Shown here piece after piece: positions 33,141 through 34,173 of a stretch of 34,173 nucleotides of DNA. The DNA is taken from NCBI GenBank assembly GCA_903905735.1, contig CAIVHU010000134.1:1-34173 (forward strand). The letters run 5' to 3'. Below the pieces are notes generated by a model, which saw nothing but the letters and a program-made list of their open reading frames with translations, was not told the origin of the DNA and ran no database searches. Position numbers and translations under genes: made by a program. The DNA is from an uncultured beta proteobacterium (lineage in GTDB: Bacteria > Pseudomonadota > Gammaproteobacteria > Burkholderiales > Burkholderiaceae_C). How positions within the stretch are numbered: the first letter of the stretch is position 1; the number at the start of each line of letters is the position of its first letter.

Positions 33141-33162
33141 CAGCGCGACTGAGGTCGCGCTG
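33141..33162 (+). terminator. Perfect 9-bp hairpin after the CopK-like gene
   Basis: CAGCGCGAC (33141-33149) pairs exactly with GTCGCGCTG (33154-33162) around a TGAG loop. It lies 22 bases after the stop codon and directly before a second, T-run terminator. Confidence 0.65.
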
Positions 33163-33165
33163 CAC

Positions 33166-33201
33166 AAAAAACGCCACCTCACCGACCGAGTGGCGTTTTT
33201 T
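33166..33201. terminator. Bidirectional intrinsic terminator
   Basis: CGCCAC (33172-33177) pairs with GTGGCG (33190-33195), flanked by A6 on the left and T6 on the right, so it should stop transcripts from both directions. On the + strand it ends the CopK-like gene. Confidence 0.9.
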
Positions 33202-33385
33202 CGTCCTGACCCGATGCAGTCGACACCATCTCCCAACATGGCACTGATGTCGATCGCCATGCCGCACGCCGTCTGCCGATCAGTCCGACCATGACGATGG
33301 TCAGGACAAACAAGACTAAACCGGCAAAGGCGAACCATCCGGCCGGCCCGGGTGGTCTGAACCCTTCTGAAAGCACACCCACACC

Positions 33386-33982
33386 ATGCAAGAACTGAAC
33401 GAAGCGCTCTTTCTACTCATTAACGCGCCCGCATCACCGAACGCGGTGCTGCTTGCCCTTGCCAAGGTGCTGGCTGATCAGGCCATCTGGCTGGCACCGC
33501 TGGCCCTGGTCATCGGTTGGTTTCGCGGCAGCGACCGCACCCGGATGCTGATGCTGGAAGCCACAACGTCTGGTCTGGCCGGCCTGTTGATCAATCAGGT
33601 CATCGGCCTCTTTTGGCAACATCCGAGGCCCTTCATGGTCGGCCTGGGACACACCTTTGTCCCGCATGTGGCGGACTCGTCTTTTCCCAGCGACCACCTG
33701 ACTTTGCTGTGGAGCATCGCTTTCAGCTTCCTGATGCACCAGCGCCCCCGCTTTGCAGGCATATCGCTGGCCTGTCTGGGTCTGCCTGTTGCCTGGGCGC
33801 GAATCTACTTGGGGGTGCACTTTCCCATGGACATGGTCGGCGCGGCCCTGGTGGCACTGATCAGCGCATACCTGTGCTTTCGCGAGGAGCAGTGGTTTCT
33901 GGACACGGCTTACCGTTGGACGCTGGTGACCTACCGTCGCCTGTTTGCCCTGCCCATACGCCGTGGCTGGGTGCGGGCCTGA
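33386..33982 (+). CDS. PAP2-family membrane phosphatase (undecaprenyl-PP phosphatase-like)
   Basis: A 198-residue integral membrane protein with about five to six hydrophobic segments. PAP2 motifs are visible: HPRPF (motif 1 end), FPSDHLT (motif 2, PSDH with the catalytic His) and ARIYLGVHFPMD (motif 3). The Lys that usually opens motif 1 is not present at the expected spacing. Size and motifs resemble BcrC/YbjG-type undecaprenyl-diphosphate phosphatases that recycle the cell-wall carrier lipid at the inner membrane. The other option is a general phospholipid phosphatase. No clear ribosome-binding site is seen (GAAAGC region). The preceding 267-bp gap holds two terminators and no convincing gene. 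Confidence 0.88.
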   Translation: MQELNEALFLLINAPASPNAVLLALAKVLADQAIWLAPLALVIGWFRGSDRTRMLMLEATTSGLAGLLINQVIGLFWQHPRPFMVGLGHTFVPHVADSSFPSDHLTLLWSIAFSFLMHQRPRFAGISLACLGLPVAWARIYLGVHFPMDMVGAALVALISAYLCFREEQWFLDTAYRWTLVTYRRLFALPIRRGWVRA

Positions 33983-34094
33983 AGCGCTAAGGCACAGCTA
34001 ACCGGACTTTAACAACCGTCTCAAAATACCTTTAAGAATCAATAACTTAGAGCGTACTAGTTTTTAGGCGATTATTTTCTTCGTAATTTGCGCG

Positions 34095-34173
34095 TCAAGC
34101 GACGAGTTTTTTGGTGCCTCCAGGCGCGGCACTGATCCCAAGTGCCTGGTAAATACGCATCAGCGCAGGCTCT
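34095..34173 (-). CDS. C-terminal end of an unidentified minus-strand gene (partial)
   Basis: From the window edge leftward the minus strand reads an open frame ending EPALMRIYQALGISAAPGGT then KKLVA and a TGA stop at 34097-34095. The composition is that of a normal coding end. I do not recognise the family from 25 residues. The adjoining 33983-34094 stretch is distinctly A+T-rich compared with the rest of the window and holds no gene I can support. Confidence 0.4.
   Translation of the reverse strand, partial: EPALMRIYQALGISAAPGGTKKLVA

Noticed and set aside
33179..33391. Minus-strand 70-codon frame with one good membrane segment (GWFAFAGLVLFVLTIVMVGL) facing the bidirectional terminator
   Set aside because: Its start overlaps the PAP2 gene start, its stop is inside the terminator loop, it has no family resemblance and no clear ribosome-binding site. 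A real small membrane protein cannot be excluded.
34093..34112. CGTC-AAGC-GACG followed by AGTTTTTT as a terminator for the PAP2 gene
   Set aside because: The stem is only 4 bp and it overlaps the stop codon of the minus-strand gene; too weak to call.

Overview
The window is about 34 kb of a high-GC betaproteobacterial chromosome, most likely Comamonadaceae (Rhodoferax/Polaromonas-like). The reasons are the flagellar gene order (cheZ, flhB-flhA-flhF-MinD-like-fliA, then flgN-flgM-flgA divergent from flgB to flgL), a CopK-type periplasmic protein, a DUF3391/HD-GYP protein, and three copies of a short dispersed repeat beginning AAAATTGGCCTC that I associate with this family. The genus is an inference.

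Positions 1-6944 (+): the end of cheY, then cheZ, then a tightly overlapping late-assembly and regulation operon: flhB, flhA (export gate), flhF (SRP-like GTPase), a MinD/FlhG-like protein with a degenerate P-loop, and fliA (sigma-28). Positions 7071-8675 (-): flgN, flgM and flgA; a good sigma-28 promoter lies between flgA and flgM, so FliA should drive its own anti-sigma factor. Positions 8828-20633 (+): flgB to flgL, the rod, hook, rings and hook-filament junction, ending in a degenerate EAL/HDOD-type protein 4 bp after flgL.

Positions 20645-24049 (-) hold a possible five-gene run: a midA-type methyltransferase, a DUF2905 membrane protein, trxC, a mannose-6-phosphate-isomerase-type cupin and a ROK sugar kinase. 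Positions 24070-27478 (+) hold a pterin cluster made of two tandem FolM/PTR1-like reductases and two tandem FolB/FolX-like proteins, followed by ttcA (tRNA 2-thiocytidine). Positions 27503-33982 (+) hold a DUF4136 lipoprotein, an HD-GYP protein overlapping a PAS-GGDEF-EAL protein, a histidine phosphatase, a CopK-like periplasmic protein with strong terminators, and a PAP2 phosphatase. At the right edge is the C-terminal end of an unidentified minus-strand gene.

Most of the window is ordinary core genome. The most unusual signal is the repeat family: in flgH and in the DUF4136 gene, the same base of the repeat provides an in-frame ATG and the repeat encodes most of the lipoprotein signal peptide. 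Other points are the P-loop-less FlhG-like protein and the doubled pterin genes. No gene-free stretch exceeds 300 bases. I saw no tRNA, rRNA, CRISPR array or intact insertion sequence.
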